DNA of 64,000 nucleotides, taken from the NCBI RefSeq assembly GCF_000296215.2, contig NZ_CP013949.1:6441501-6505500 (forward strand), read 5' to 3'. This document shows, in pieces, positions 39,497 to 48,899 of this stretch. Each line of letters starts with the position of its first letter. Position 1 is the stretch's first letter. The stretch comes from Bradyrhizobium sp. CCGE-LA001. Lineage in GTDB: Bacteria; Pseudomonadota; Alphaproteobacteria; Rhizobiales; Xanthobacteraceae. The translations under genes were made by a program, and so were the position numbers. The notes under the pieces are model-generated. The model ran no database searches. It worked only from the letters and a program-made list of their open reading frames with translations, and was not told the DNA's origin.

Positions 39497-40148
39497 TGTA
39501 CTATCCACTTCTCTCCCCAATGTTGTGTCAGCGCGGATTTTCAGGTGCATAGACCACCTTGGCGTGTCTCAGACGCTCGCGATCTCTGGATAACAGGCCT
39601 TGGCGCTGCGCGAGCCTTGGTGCATCACAACCGCACAAAGGTGGCCCACCGCTGAACTGGAAGGCTTGTTATCTCGCTGGTGCAAAAGCATCATTGAACG
39701 GACTGTCAACCTCGGTGCTAGTTCGAGCTTGCCCGCAAATCATAGCTCTGGCACCGCACATTCTCTCGGCTACTCTTTGCGATTTTCCACCGGCAGCCGA
39801 GCAGTATGCGCAGCCTCTCTGAAGTCATACTCCGAAGGAGCATGAGTTGAACGCCGTCAGAACCGAAAACATGACACAAGTCAGAAGCAGAAATTGCTCA
39901 AAAGGAGGGCTAACACAGCCGAAAACATGCGGCGAAAGTCAGAAACGTGCAGCCTTCCGAGGAGTTCAGGTCGCAAACTCTGAGACAAAGGCTCCCGGTT
40001 CCCAGCATTGTACTACCGGTCCAGCCAGCTGAGATTTGGTAATTTCCAGGCTGATCCTGGTCCGAACCTTGGAAGAGTTACTCGCCTCTGTTCTGAGCGA
40101 CATGGAGCGTTTCGAGCGCTCCGGCCTGCTACGTCGGTCCAGAAGACG
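39497..40148. other. Intergenic upstream of the hydroxylase operon
   Basis: About 650 bases without a supported gene. It contains two short similar stretches around GAAAACATG (near 39865 and 39922) that form a weak direct repeat. The hydroxylase promoter should be near the left end. I found no clear operator. Confidence 0.4.
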
Positions 40149-40185
40149 ATCATAAACAAAGGTGGGGAGGTTTATGGTTTATGAT
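40149..40185. repeat. Perfect 9-bp inverted repeat
   Basis: ATCATAAAC at 40149-40157 is repeated inverted as GTTTATGAT at 40177-40185, with a 19-base spacer. It lies between the Gfo/Idh/MocA operon end (40461) and the hydroxylase operon start. It is AT-rich and could be a regulator site or a relic of an insertion-sequence end. Confidence 0.45.
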
Positions 40186-40460
40186 TAGTCCGCATACAGG
40201 TTCCGTGGTCTTCCCCTTGCTTGCGAGCACAAGCCTAAGTCCACCCGCTCCGACTTAGAGCGACAGGAAGGTGCACATCGCACCCATGCTCGCAGAGGAA
40301 CAGCATTTAGTGCCAAGATGATCATGCCGACCGCGCGGCGACCTATAGTGTCCAAGAGAGTGGTGGCCAGCCTTGCCGAGAGTAGATTCCGCATCGCGAC
40401 AATCTCCTACTTAGGCAGAGTGGACTTTGGAGGAAATGGCCGCACAGAAGATCAGAGGCA

Positions 40461-41564
40461 TTAAGAGGCGTATCTTGCAACCGACTGAATTGGAGCGCTC
40501 TCTCGAAAGGATTGGAGGAACTCCTGCACTATAACAGGCTGGCCAAGCCGTGCACTTTCAATAGCGGAGAAGACCATCGCTACAGACTGAAGATTATCCT
40601 CGACGTTGGTGGCCATTTGTGAGCGCCCGTCAAGCCAGTGGCAGAATTGCTCGATCAACAGGGAATTACGCCACTTCTTACCGGTAACTAGCGGCACCTG
40701 CTGCCCTTTTCCCTGGCGATTAGTTTGTCGAATCCGATTTGGCTGCCGATGGAACACCTCGACTTCACGATGGTCAAGAATAGCCGTCCCGGATGCCGCT
40801 TCCACCCGGAAGTATTCAGAAGTCCAATCGTTAAGGCCGGTTGATTGTACACACGAGGCTTCATACACACCGTGAGCGCCGTTGGCGAATTCCATCAGGA
40901 CTACGACGTCTGTGTCACCCATATATTCGGCCCACTCGGGCTTCCAAGTACGTGCAAAAATTGATGTGCAGGGTGCCCCGGCCAGATCCGCCATGATGTC
41001 GAGGTGATGTACGGCGCCCTCGATCAACATAGGATGGGCCATTTCGTGCCGAAAACGTCCCCACGAATCGTATGCCCGCAAGTCACTGGCGAAGCGACAT
41101 GATACCTTATTGATTCGGCCGAGCGCGCCCGCACTAACGACCGCTCTAAGAGTGGTTTTATCCTGGTCGAAACGATGGCTCATGGTCACCCCCATCTTGC
41201 GGCCAGCCGCTTTCACCTTGGCGGCGACCCGGACGGAAGCTTCCATAGTGTCAGCGATCGGCTTTTCCGACAGAATATGCATCCCCCGAGTAAGGGCTAG
41301 ATCGACGATCGACTCGTGCAGAGCCGGAGGAACCACGATGGTACAGAAGTCAGCGGCCACCGTTCGGAAAGCTTCTTGCGCCGAGGTGAAGCACTGCTCC
41401 GGATTCAATCCGAGGTGCTTTCGGCTCTTTTCGAGGGCGGTCGAATCGATATCAACAAGGCCGACCACCTCGATCGTCCCGTCCGTCACGTTTGACGGAA
41501 GGTACGTGTCGCACCAGTAGGCTCCAAAGCCGCCGGCTCCAATATGCAGAACTTTATACGTCAT
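40461..41564 (-). CDS. Gfo/Idh/MocA-family oxidoreductase
   Basis: A 367-residue NAD(P)-dependent sugar-type dehydrogenase. The N-terminal Rossmann domain has HIGAGGFGAYW (about residues 6-16), and the family EKP motif (SEKPIADTM) is near residue 95. The C-terminal alpha/beta domain follows, with a HHLDIMADL segment carrying the histidine often used as catalytic base. The ATG at 41564 has GGAGG six bases ahead; the longer open frame upstream overlaps the cupin gene. It is the last gene of an operon with Tm-1-like, PEP-hydrolase-like and cupin proteins. It probably oxidises a sugar or cyclitol derivative. Confidence 0.9.
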   Translation of the reverse strand: MTYKVLHIGAGGFGAYWCDTYLPSNVTDGTIEVVGLVDIDSTALEKSRKHLGLNPEQCFTSAQEAFRTVAADFCTIVVPPALHESIVDLALTRGMHILSEKPIADTMEASVRVAAKVKAAGRKMGVTMSHRFDQDKTTLRAVVSAGALGRINKVSCRFASDLRAYDSWGRFRHEMAHPMLIEGAVHHLDIMADLAGAPCTSIFARTWKPEWAEYMGDTDVVVLMEFANGAHGVYEASCVQSTGLNDWTSEYFRVEAASGTAILDHREVEVFHRQPNRIRQTNRQGKGQQVPLVTGKKWRNSLLIEQFCHWLDGRSQMATNVEDNLQSVAMVFSAIESARLGQPVIVQEFLQSFRESAPIQSVARYAS

Positions 41565-41592
41565 GATTGCCTCCACGAAATGAGCAGCAGGA

Positions 41593-42219
41593 TCAGACCC
41601 GCTCGGGGCGAATGTCGGCCGGTCCGTGCTTGTGCTCCCAAAGATGTCCAAACCGCTTCTTGCCTTCGAGCGTGGTCTCGAAATAGGCGCCTTTCACATC
41701 GGCCATGATCTGCGGCAGATCGTGATGGTGTCCCATGCCGATGGCAACGCAGTCACCTACGTCGACTTCGAAGCTGCGCGATCCGACAACAACCGTGCCT
41801 GCGCCCTCAATGATCACCCAGTATTCATCGCAGTCGTGATAATGAGAGTCGAAGGTCGTCGATTTGGGATAACTAACGGGGTCTCCTTTTTCCCACTCTG
41901 GGGTGCTCGCTGTCAGCTTGAAGATGCCGCATCCGCCCAGCTCGGCTCCCCACCTGCCGGAAAAAATGAGGACCTCGACCACGCCTTCACCGGCGTCCGC
42001 TGTAAAGGGACCATCGTCCTGATCCATGTCCCAAAACTGACCTTCAGAGAGCACCTGTGCTCCCTTCCCGCTCGCCAACCGGCACTTTCCACGCGTGACG
42101 AGTAAACGCTGTTTTTCGGCAGTGACCGCTATCGACCGGTGCCCGCTGAATTTGACCAACTCGAACCCCATGAGTTCGCACCAACTGGGCGGCCGTTCTC
42201 CGCTTCTGAAAACCGGCAT
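41593..42219 (-). CDS. Cupin-domain protein
   Basis: A 208-residue protein with a C-terminal cupin barrel. The metal-binding motif 1 is visible as HYHDCDEYW followed by GAGTVVVG, and motif 2 as IGMGHHHDLPQ. The N-terminal part may be a second, degenerate barrel. Such proteins are small-molecule isomerases, dioxygenases or sensors. ATG at 42219 is chosen, because the 62 codons upstream overlap the next gene and lack family character. It sits 22 bases after the PEP-hydrolase-like gene and 28 bases before the dehydrogenase gene, in one operon. Confidence 0.85.
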   Translation of the reverse strand: MPVFRSGERPPSWCELMGFELVKFSGHRSIAVTAEKQRLLVTRGKCRLASGKGAQVLSEGQFWDMDQDDGPFTADAGEGVVEVLIFSGRWGAELGGCGIFKLTASTPEWEKGDPVSYPKSTTFDSHYHDCDEYWVIIEGAGTVVVGSRSFEVDVGDCVAIGMGHHHDLPQIMADVKGAYFETTLEGKKRFGHLWEHKHGPADIRPERV

Positions 42220-42241
42220 ATCTATTCTCTCTGTTCTACGG

Positions 42242-43099
42242 TCAGACTCTTTTGCGGCGGATCGACTTAAAGGCGAGCGTTTGGGACTTGATTGCCACCT
42301 CAGTAGGCAATCGCTCCATACTGCTTGCTCCGTAGAATCCATGACACCCCGGGCAGGCGTCGAGAATGAAGCAGGCATCTTCCGGATTGGCAATTGGACC
42401 GCCATGGCAAAGGATGATGATATCGTCGCGGATCTCCCTGGCTGCCTTAATGCACTGGTTGATCAGAGCGATACTTTCATACAGAGACTTGCCCGAATGA
42501 GCCCCAATTGCGCCACCGGTAGTCAAGCCCATGTGGCACACAAGAATATCGGCCCCGGCTCTCGTCATTGCCGTCGCATCGCTCGGACTGAAGACGTAGG
42601 GGGTGGTCAGCAGATCAAGCTTGTTGGCCTCTGCGATCAACTCCACCTCCAACGCATAGCTCATTCCGGTCTCCTCGAGATTTTGGCGGAAAAGGCCATC
42701 GATCAGACCGACCGTTGGGAAGTTCTGCACACCGGCGAACCCCATCTCCTTCAGTTCCCGCAAGAAGTCCGGAATAACGACGAAAGGGTCTGTCCCGTTG
42801 ACTCCGGCCAAAACCGGAGTGCTCCGCACAACGGGCAGGACCTCGCGGGCCATCTCGACGACGATCTGATTGGCATTTCCGTAGGCGAGAAGGCCGGCAA
42901 GCGAACCACGGCCGGCCATGCGATAGCGGCCCGAATTGTATATGACGATGAGATCAATACCGCCTGCTTCTTCGCTTTTCGCAGAGAGGCCGGTACCGGC
43001 GCCCCCGCCGATGATCGGACTTCCTGCTCGGACCATCTTTCGGAAACGCTCGATCAGCACCGACCGGGTGGCAGGCTTAGTGGGAGTATCAGTGCTCAC
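42242..43099 (-). CDS. PEP-hydrolase-like TIM barrel protein (Tm-1 C-terminal domain family)
   Basis: A 285-residue TIM barrel of the phosphoenolpyruvate-hydrolase-like family, which forms the C-terminal half of plant Tm-1-type proteins. Signature segments are GGGAGTGLSAK near the N terminus, DLIVIYNSGRYRMAGRGSLAG, and ADILVCHMGLTTGG. The start is GTG at 43099 with AGAGG six bases ahead; it overlaps the end of the Tm-1-like gene by 11 bases. The function in bacteria is not established. The overlap suggests that both domains act as one complex. It belongs to a four-gene operon with a cupin and a dehydrogenase. Confidence 0.88.
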   Translation of the reverse strand: MSTDTPTKPATRSVLIERFRKMVRAGSPIIGGGAGTGLSAKSEEAGGIDLIVIYNSGRYRMAGRGSLAGLLAYGNANQIVVEMAREVLPVVRSTPVLAGVNGTDPFVVIPDFLRELKEMGFAGVQNFPTVGLIDGLFRQNLEETGMSYALEVELIAEANKLDLLTTPYVFSPSDATAMTRAGADILVCHMGLTTGGAIGAHSGKSLYESIALINQCIKAAREIRDDIIILCHGGPIANPEDACFILDACPGCHGFYGASSMERLPTEVAIKSQTLAFKSIRRKRV

Positions 43100-44297
43100 G
43101 AAGGACCTCTTGGAAGCTTGCAACAAGTAGTTCGGAAAATTGCGGATCATTTATGTGAAGCGGGACGCGCGTCAATTGCCGCTTGTCGGTCCGACGCAGC
43201 GTGCGCTCAAGCGCCGAAAAGAGGGCGGCATTGGCTTCAGGATCGTGGAAAGGCTGGTCCGGAGCGTCGAGTGCCGAAACACCCAATTCTGGAATCAGGA
43301 ACCGAACCGGGCCTGCACAGAGGTTAAGTCGTTCCGCGATCCATTCACCGATCCTGCTGCACTCATCAGCCGTCGTGCGCATCAGTGTTACCTGAGGATT
43401 ATGCACGTGCAGCCGGCGATTCCGAAAATTGCTCGGGACGGTCTCCATTGATCCGAAGTTAACCATGTCGAGGGCGCCGCAAGAGCCTACGTACGGGAGC
43501 CCGGTTCGGACGAAGGAACCGAAGCGGTCGCCCGTACACGGGAAAACCCCTCCTACGAGAAAGTCGCAAACCTCAGTAGTGGTCACATCGATTCCACCCG
43601 CCAGCAATCCGGAGTCCGCAAGCTTTTCGAACGATTGTCCTCCAGTTCCTGTAGCGTGAAATACTAGGCAATCGAAGTTTTCCTTGAGCGTTCGGGCCAC
43701 GGTCTGAACACATGGCGTTGTTACACCAAACATCGTCATCCCAATTGCCGGCCTGTTGTCGCCAACGGAGTCCTGCCTTTTGAGCACCATTCCAGCAACC
43801 GAGTGAGCCGCATTGGCGAGTACCACCCGCGAAATTCGGTTTAGACCAGATACATCGGTCACCGAATACATCATACTGATGTCAGTTGGCCCCACATAAG
43901 GCGCCACATTTCCAGAAGCAACTGTCGAAACGAGCACTTTCGGCGTGCCGATGGGCAGCGCGCGCATGGCAGGTGCGATTAAGGCAGTTCCTCCGGAGCC
44001 GCCGGCGCCAATGACGCCGGCCACGTCCTTGCGCGATCGAATGAACTCCGTCAACGCTTGCGACATTGCGGCAACCGCCCTTCCGCGGTCCTTGAGCTCA
44101 TTGGCCCTCGGCGGATTCGGATGGTAGCGCATCACCTCCCACGGCTGAACGTCAATATCCGATGCCTGGCTTCGATTGACTGACACCGAAACATCAACGA
44201 GAACGACAGGACAACCTGCGTCTCGAACAAGGTCCCGCACGTAGCGCAGTTCACAGCCTTTAGTGTCGCAAGTCCCAACTATATAAGTTTTGTTCAT
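43089..44297 (-). CDS. Tm-1-like ATP-binding domain protein (UPF0261)
   Basis: A 402-residue UPF0261 protein, homologous to the N-terminal ATP-binding domain of the tomato antiviral Tm-1 protein. It starts YIVGTCDTKGCELRYVRDLV, as the family does, and has VIGAGGSGGTALIAPAMRALPIGTPKV and MTMFGVTTPCV blocks. The ATG at 44297 is chosen with GGGACAGG just upstream; the preceding 37 codons are not family-like. It opens an operon with the PEP-hydrolase-like barrel (11-base overlap), cupin and Gfo/Idh/MocA genes. The biochemical role in bacteria is unknown; a small-molecule catabolic function is suggested by the operon partners. Confidence 0.9.
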   Translation of the reverse strand: MNKTYIVGTCDTKGCELRYVRDLVRDAGCPVVLVDVSVSVNRSQASDIDVQPWEVMRYHPNPPRANELKDRGRAVAAMSQALTEFIRSRKDVAGVIGAGGSGGTALIAPAMRALPIGTPKVLVSTVASGNVAPYVGPTDISMMYSVTDVSGLNRISRVVLANAAHSVAGMVLKRQDSVGDNRPAIGMTMFGVTTPCVQTVARTLKENFDCLVFHATGTGGQSFEKLADSGLLAGGIDVTTTEVCDFLVGGVFPCTGDRFGSFVRTGLPYVGSCGALDMVNFGSMETVPSNFRNRRLHVHNPQVTLMRTTADECSRIGEWIAERLNLCAGPVRFLIPELGVSALDAPDQPFHDPEANAALFSALERTLRRTDKRQLTRVPLHINDPQFSELLVASFQEVLREH

Positions 44298-44639
44298 TGC
44301 CTGTCCCAGCGACTGTCCTACAACGTCGGACTTCGGGCCCCGCTGGCAGAGCAGCAAGACCAAGAAGCGATGTTCGGGGTTGAACGAAATCTGTCGGCCT
44401 CGTTCCACGAAAATTATCGAGTCCTTTAGGTCGAATCTCTGCGATCTGTGGCCTCGTGCCGCCGAACCTCAGCGTCAGCTGAGTAGAATGCGGTGCTTTC
44501 GAGCGTTCAGCCGCTGCCAGGAGAAGCTGCAGAATCCGGCTGCGTTGTGGCCAGACTTCGATCGGTTGCTTTCCGAGCCAATGGGATCCTACAGCTGGGA
44601 CGCTGAAGGGTATGCTTCCGGTGAAGGCCGCTTTGCCGA

Positions 44640-45400
44640 GTGAGGCGTGCTGTTGAGACTGTGCTTATTGACATGTGTGGACGCCCCGTTGATGCAAGAA
44701 GACTCTTTCGAATGCGTTTGGCGCGCAGTCGGGTGCTGACATGTGTCCGACCTGGCTCGTTGCATAAACCTTCCGCGGCGAGGATCTCACAATCAACGAC
44801 AATGACAGCGCAGAGGCCGACGTGCGTGATGTCCGCCCTTGGGAAGCCCCGAAATAGAGGCGTTGAGCACTCGCCCACTACGTACTGCGGCGATCACTTC
44901 GTCCATCAGGTCCTTCATCGGCTGTACGCTCTGACGCTGCTTCAGCGTGGGAGTGAGCACGGGCCTGCGGTCCCACCCGATCCGAGGCTTCACGTCACCT
45001 TTGATCGCGCGCAAGACGGTACGAGCCGCACGTTCTCCCGTCTCGCGAATGTCTACGTATGGGCAAATGCATTAGCCGGCAATTACCATGGTGTTATTCT
45101 TTATGGCCGCGCTCCGATTGGCGTGGAAATCGGGCGCGTCCACGATTGGAAGCTCATGAGGATTGCGCGCCGACGCGAAAAGCTCGCCGATAACCGTGGC
45201 GCTGTCGAGATTGATGAAGACGCGCGTCAAATGCCGTCTAGGCAACAAGACGCTTGGTGTCTCCACCGGCACCACGAGTCCCGCCCCTTCACGCCTCGCG
45301 ATATCGATGTAGGTGCCGATGGCCACGTTTGTACCGGCGTAACTTCTCAATTGCCTTGGTGCTTGCCACCGGCAACGCCACGGTCCTGACCGATTGCAAA
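44640..45400 (-). pseudogene. M81 family metallopeptidase (MlrC-like) pseudogene
   Basis: Minus-strand fragments in several frames follow the order of an MlrC-type protein. TNVAIGTYIDIARREGAGLV comes first, then DFHANRSAAIKNNTMVI (the zinc-site LDFHAN block). Next is IRETGERAARTVLRAIKGDVKPRIGW, then KDLMDEVIA, and finally LNASISG continuing in another frame as FPRADITHVGLCAVIVVD. The N-terminal start and most of the C-terminal domain are lost, and frames change at least twice. It is inactive. Confidence 0.75.
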
Positions 45401-45659
45401 GGACGAAAGGGTCTCGTACTTCATCATGAGCGACGAAACGCATGTAGACTCTCCCTTCGCGTCGGATCGAAGCGCTCAGCCTTGAGCTATGCCCCAGATC
45501 TCCACAGTGCGTCCAGTTCCAAACGCGTGCAGGCCGATAGTCCTCGCGCGGGATATATTTGTCGTAGCCGTTCTGCAACGCGTGCATGGCCATGACCTCG
45601 GCCTTGGTTACGGCGCCTTGTGGATTGAGGCTTTGGCAGGGCACCACCGTTGCACAGGC

Positions 45660-46440
45660 CCCTGATCGCGAAAGTGAAATGCTCGCGCTTGGAAAGTGGC
45701 TCCCATTGTTCCCGAGTGTTACCGAAGTAATAGCCTTCCAGCCCTGACGCAGTCCTGAAAGGATGCGCCGAGCGCGGCTAACGTCTCCGCTTGCTTTCCC
45801 ATGATGAAGTGACTCTGGACCACGCCGTTACCCGGTTGCCGCACCCCCCATCTGGAATCTCGGCTGTGCAGTTGGCCAGCACAATGAACTCCCCCGCTCG
45901 CAATCCAGCATTAACGGTGCGATCGCCGAACAGTGTTTGGCTCTCTAGCTGCACTGGGCGCGGCACAGCTCGGACATCGGAGTACGTGCACCCACCGCGC
46001 TGGACAATCGCTTGATTCTGAATCGTCTGACCGAAAGGGCGGCAACGGCTCAGGCATCGTACTGATCGCTAATGGGATCCACCTTGAAGAAGCAGGCACA
46101 CGCAGCAATCACCTCCCAGTCGCCTCATTCGACAGTGTAGTGCATCTTGAATCGCGCGACGTCGTCGAGCGTGCAGCTTCGGTGGCGAGTACCTCTGCCA
46201 GGTTCGCCATCACGCCTTTGATCTGCTCATCGAGGCCGCCGATTTAGACTCCGCCCAGCTGAGTCGAAATCGCCCGTGCCTCCAACAAACTCAGTGTGCC
46301 TGCAGTGCCCGACAGATGGTGAGTGTGAGCGATCGGCCGCTTCCAGATGGTAGGCACCCACGTTTCAATGTATTCTCCCACTTTGATCGCTCGTGACGTT
46401 GTGGTGAGGCGGCTCGCCATACACCGACTAACGCGCAAGT
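45660..46440 (-). pseudogene. RidA (YjgF/UK114)-like pseudogene, possibly two domains
   Basis: Minus-strand fragments resemble RidA family proteins: HLSGTAGTLSL near the start, GGLDEQIKGVMANLAEVLATE, then in other frames segments ending IPLAISTMPEP. A second, similar unit may follow (LFGDRTVNAGLRAGEFIVLANC). Stops and frame changes break it throughout. RidA-type enzymes remove reactive enamines and often accompany amino-acid catabolic genes. Confidence 0.6.
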
Positions 46441-47121
46441 TATCTCCGTTCTTAGTGCTGAGAAGATGTTTTCTTCAGCGCCGTAAATGATTAAAAACTA
46501 TGACTGCCATTCTATAAATCGAACATCTCACTCGTTCAAAGGCTTTCGTTCAAGCCCGAAGATCGACATCCAATGAACACGCAAGGCTGCAGCGGCGCGT
46601 TAATACCCGGTCGCAGCTGAGCTCGATGTGCGCCAGTGGGGATCCAAAGCCGGCGTCACGCGTAGCAGATGGTCTTCGCCTTAATGTAAGAGGTTCCGTC
46701 AGACTGACAAACCATGGAAGGCAGACCTTCGCACTGGAACTGCTCTTACTGCAGTCACGCACGCGCTTCGTCCGGTGTACGCGATAGCCCGCGATGGCCT
46801 CCACGCCGGCAAAGTACTTCTGGGTTTAGGGATGATGGTGTTGGAGCAACTAAAAGGGAATCTCAAGGTATCTGACATCTATATAGTCCGGCGCTCCTCC
46901 GGCAGGAGCTGATGCTTCGGCATTGATGCGAAGCGAAGGCTCAACCCCACCTAAGCAGCTGAAAGGGCTTAGTCCTCCATTGGGCTCAATCTTCGAGCGC
47001 GGTAGCGCACGTGTCTGCCTAGAGAAACTGAGCGGCACCTTGTTTGGCAAGAAAGACTTCAGGAATGGCTCAGTCGGCCATCCCTGAACGACTCTGCCTT
47101 TGGCATCTTCAGATAAGGGCT
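46441..47121. other. Intergenic, nothing firmly recognised
   Basis: About 680 bases with one minus-strand frame of 91 codons (46850-47125) that I cannot assign. A short imperfect hairpin near 46968-46985 resembles one upstream of the 2-hydroxyacid dehydrogenase gene at about 48200-48220. Confidence 0.4.
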
Positions 47122-47139
47122 GCAATCACTTTTGATTGC
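47122..47139 (-). terminator. Perfect hairpin after the 2-hydroxyacid dehydrogenase gene
   Basis: Seven-base arms GCAATCA (47122-47128) and TGATTGC (47133-47139) with a four-base loop lie two bases beyond the stop at 47142. No T tract follows on the minus strand, so it may stabilise the 3' end rather than terminate efficiently. Confidence 0.45.
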
Positions 47140-47141
47140 GT

Positions 47142-48167
47142 CTAATAGCCGAGATCCAGGCTAACCTCGCGCGTGAGAGGCTTTTGTGTTGCAAACTCCA
47201 GCAAGTTTTGAGTGCCCCACTGAATATTTCGCTGCAGAACGTCATCGGCATTTGCAGCTTGATCATCTGACCCGATCACATTCGGAAGCTTGTGGACAGC
47301 CAGGCGTGAACCCGAGCCGGCTGGAAACGCCCTTCCAAACCCGTAAGTCCACCAGACATCCGCCGCGTATCCGCGCAAACGACCGGACGTAAGCGCTTCA
47401 TGAAGAGGCTTCTCTTGAATAACACTGCCACGTGAAATGTTGACTAGGAAGGCAGATGGCTTCATAGCCGCAATTTCGGCCTTGCCGATCAACTGATTAG
47501 TTTCAACAGTATTGGGAGTGGCTACGACAACATAGTCACATTTCGCGAGCACTGAAGATAACTCGTCGACTCCGTGGACGGAATCCACGTATTCTACCGG
47601 CTTGCCCTTGTTCCGGCGAACGCCGACGACCCGCATGTCAAATCCCTTTGCATGCCTCGCAACGCGACCACCGATTTGTCCAAGGCCAATGATGCCGATT
47701 GTGCGCCCATGCAACATGGCCGATCGATACTCATCCGCATATATAGGGAAAGGCTTTTGTCGCTCCTGCAACGCCTCATGCTTCAGCAAGGTTTTCTTCG
47801 CGAGCGCAAGCACGAACATCATCGCTTGCTCCGCAACCGCAACCGCATTGGCACCACGAATATTCGTCAGTTTAACCCCCCGTTGCTTGAACAGAGCAAG
47901 CGCCCCCATTTGCCGCAGGTCATCAACACCCGAATGTAGCCAGGAAAACACTTTCAGTTTTTGCGCAACTTCCGGGACGCCCTCGGGAACGCTTAATGCG
48001 ATGATAGCCTCAGCATCAGCAGCGAGGTGCTCCACGTCCGCGTAAGCGCAATCAAAGCGAGAAAGATAGTCGCCCTTGGGCGCTACTACTTCTGTGCCTT
48101 CTGGCATCGCTCCTTTGATGTAACTAATCTCGTCTTCTGTCGCGTACCACAAACAGAGCACCTTCAT
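47142..48167 (-). CDS. D-2-hydroxyacid dehydrogenase family protein, atypical active site
   Basis: A 341-residue member of the D-isomer-specific 2-hydroxyacid dehydrogenases. The NAD site is TIGIIGLGQIGGRVARH (about residues 156-172) and the substrate arginine is R246 in VNISRGS. The usual catalytic glutamate after DVF/DVW is not evident (DVWWTYGFGRAFPAG). The catalytic histidine of the PH-x-AG motif is replaced: NVIGSDDQAAN near 297-307. The enzyme may therefore be inactive as a classical dehydrogenase or act on an unusual substrate. The ATG at 48167 gives the usual start (MKVLCLW), with GGGGGAA some way upstream. It has no intact operon partner. Confidence 0.85.
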   Translation of the reverse strand: MKVLCLWYATEDEISYIKGAMPEGTEVVAPKGDYLSRFDCAYADVEHLAADAEAIIALSVPEGVPEVAQKLKVFSWLHSGVDDLRQMGALALFKQRGVKLTNIRGANAVAVAEQAMMFVLALAKKTLLKHEALQERQKPFPIYADEYRSAMLHGRTIGIIGLGQIGGRVARHAKGFDMRVVGVRRNKGKPVEYVDSVHGVDELSSVLAKCDYVVVATPNTVETNQLIGKAEIAAMKPSAFLVNISRGSVIQEKPLHEALTSGRLRGYAADVWWTYGFGRAFPAGSGSRLAVHKLPNVIGSDDQAANADDVLQRNIQWGTQNLLEFATQKPLTREVSLDLGY

Positions 48168-48899
48168 CGTGCCGATTCCCCCTATCAGGTTTCCTAAGTG
48201 TCTGAAGGGACTAAAGCCCCTCATTAGACGTGATCCTACTCGCAGAAAGGCGAGGGTTTACTGCGCATTCCGGTGCGACCGAGGCGAATTACTGCAAGAG
48301 ACGTCTTTCTCCTCGCGAAAACCCGTCTGCCCTGTTCGCTCATTTGGAACTTGTTGCGTAAGCATCAATTGAGCTTTTCCCTCCCGCCAGGGGTCCGTGA
48401 GCCGACGATCTTCCAAACGGCCAGAAGCGGTCGGCGCGGAGGTCGCTCTCAGTGTATTAGGCGAGTAATTTCTGCGGCCTCTGATCCGGAGATCAGACTG
48501 GAATTCCCCTTGGTCGAGCCGATGATCCGTCTAGTTGCCATTTGCCAGGAACAGGCATGTGATCTCGAGCAAGCGACAAGGTCCCGCGTCGTGGGTTTAC
48601 GAGCAATCCGCTACCAGCAAAAATGCGTGACCATGGTCTATAGGAGGCAAGACGCTGGCACGTTTTCAGAACACTCTGTGTTCAAGCTGGCTAATCTTGA
48701 GTCCAACCGTCCGTAGCTGGACTTTAGGTCGATCGGTGTCGGAGTCAGCACGTTCGCGGTAACTTATGCAACGGCGACGACACTGATTCTCACTAAAGTG
48801 TCTGCAGTTCTTCGACGCTCATGGTGTATGCCTAGAACAAGATCAACCGATCTGCTCGCGGATGCGAGGGGTACCGCCACCTATGGCATCTCGTCAGAG
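48168..48899. other. Intergenic, nothing recognised
   Basis: About 730 bases. A plus-strand frame of 147 codons (48273-48716) is open but has no recognisable family or good start. The promoter of the hydroxyacid dehydrogenase should lie near 48168-48300, where an imperfect hairpin (about 48206-48219) is seen. Confidence 0.4.

Noticed and set aside
42095..43327. A 410-codon plus-strand open frame
   Set aside because: Antisense to the cupin and PEP-hydrolase-like genes, without recognisable domains. Shadow frame.
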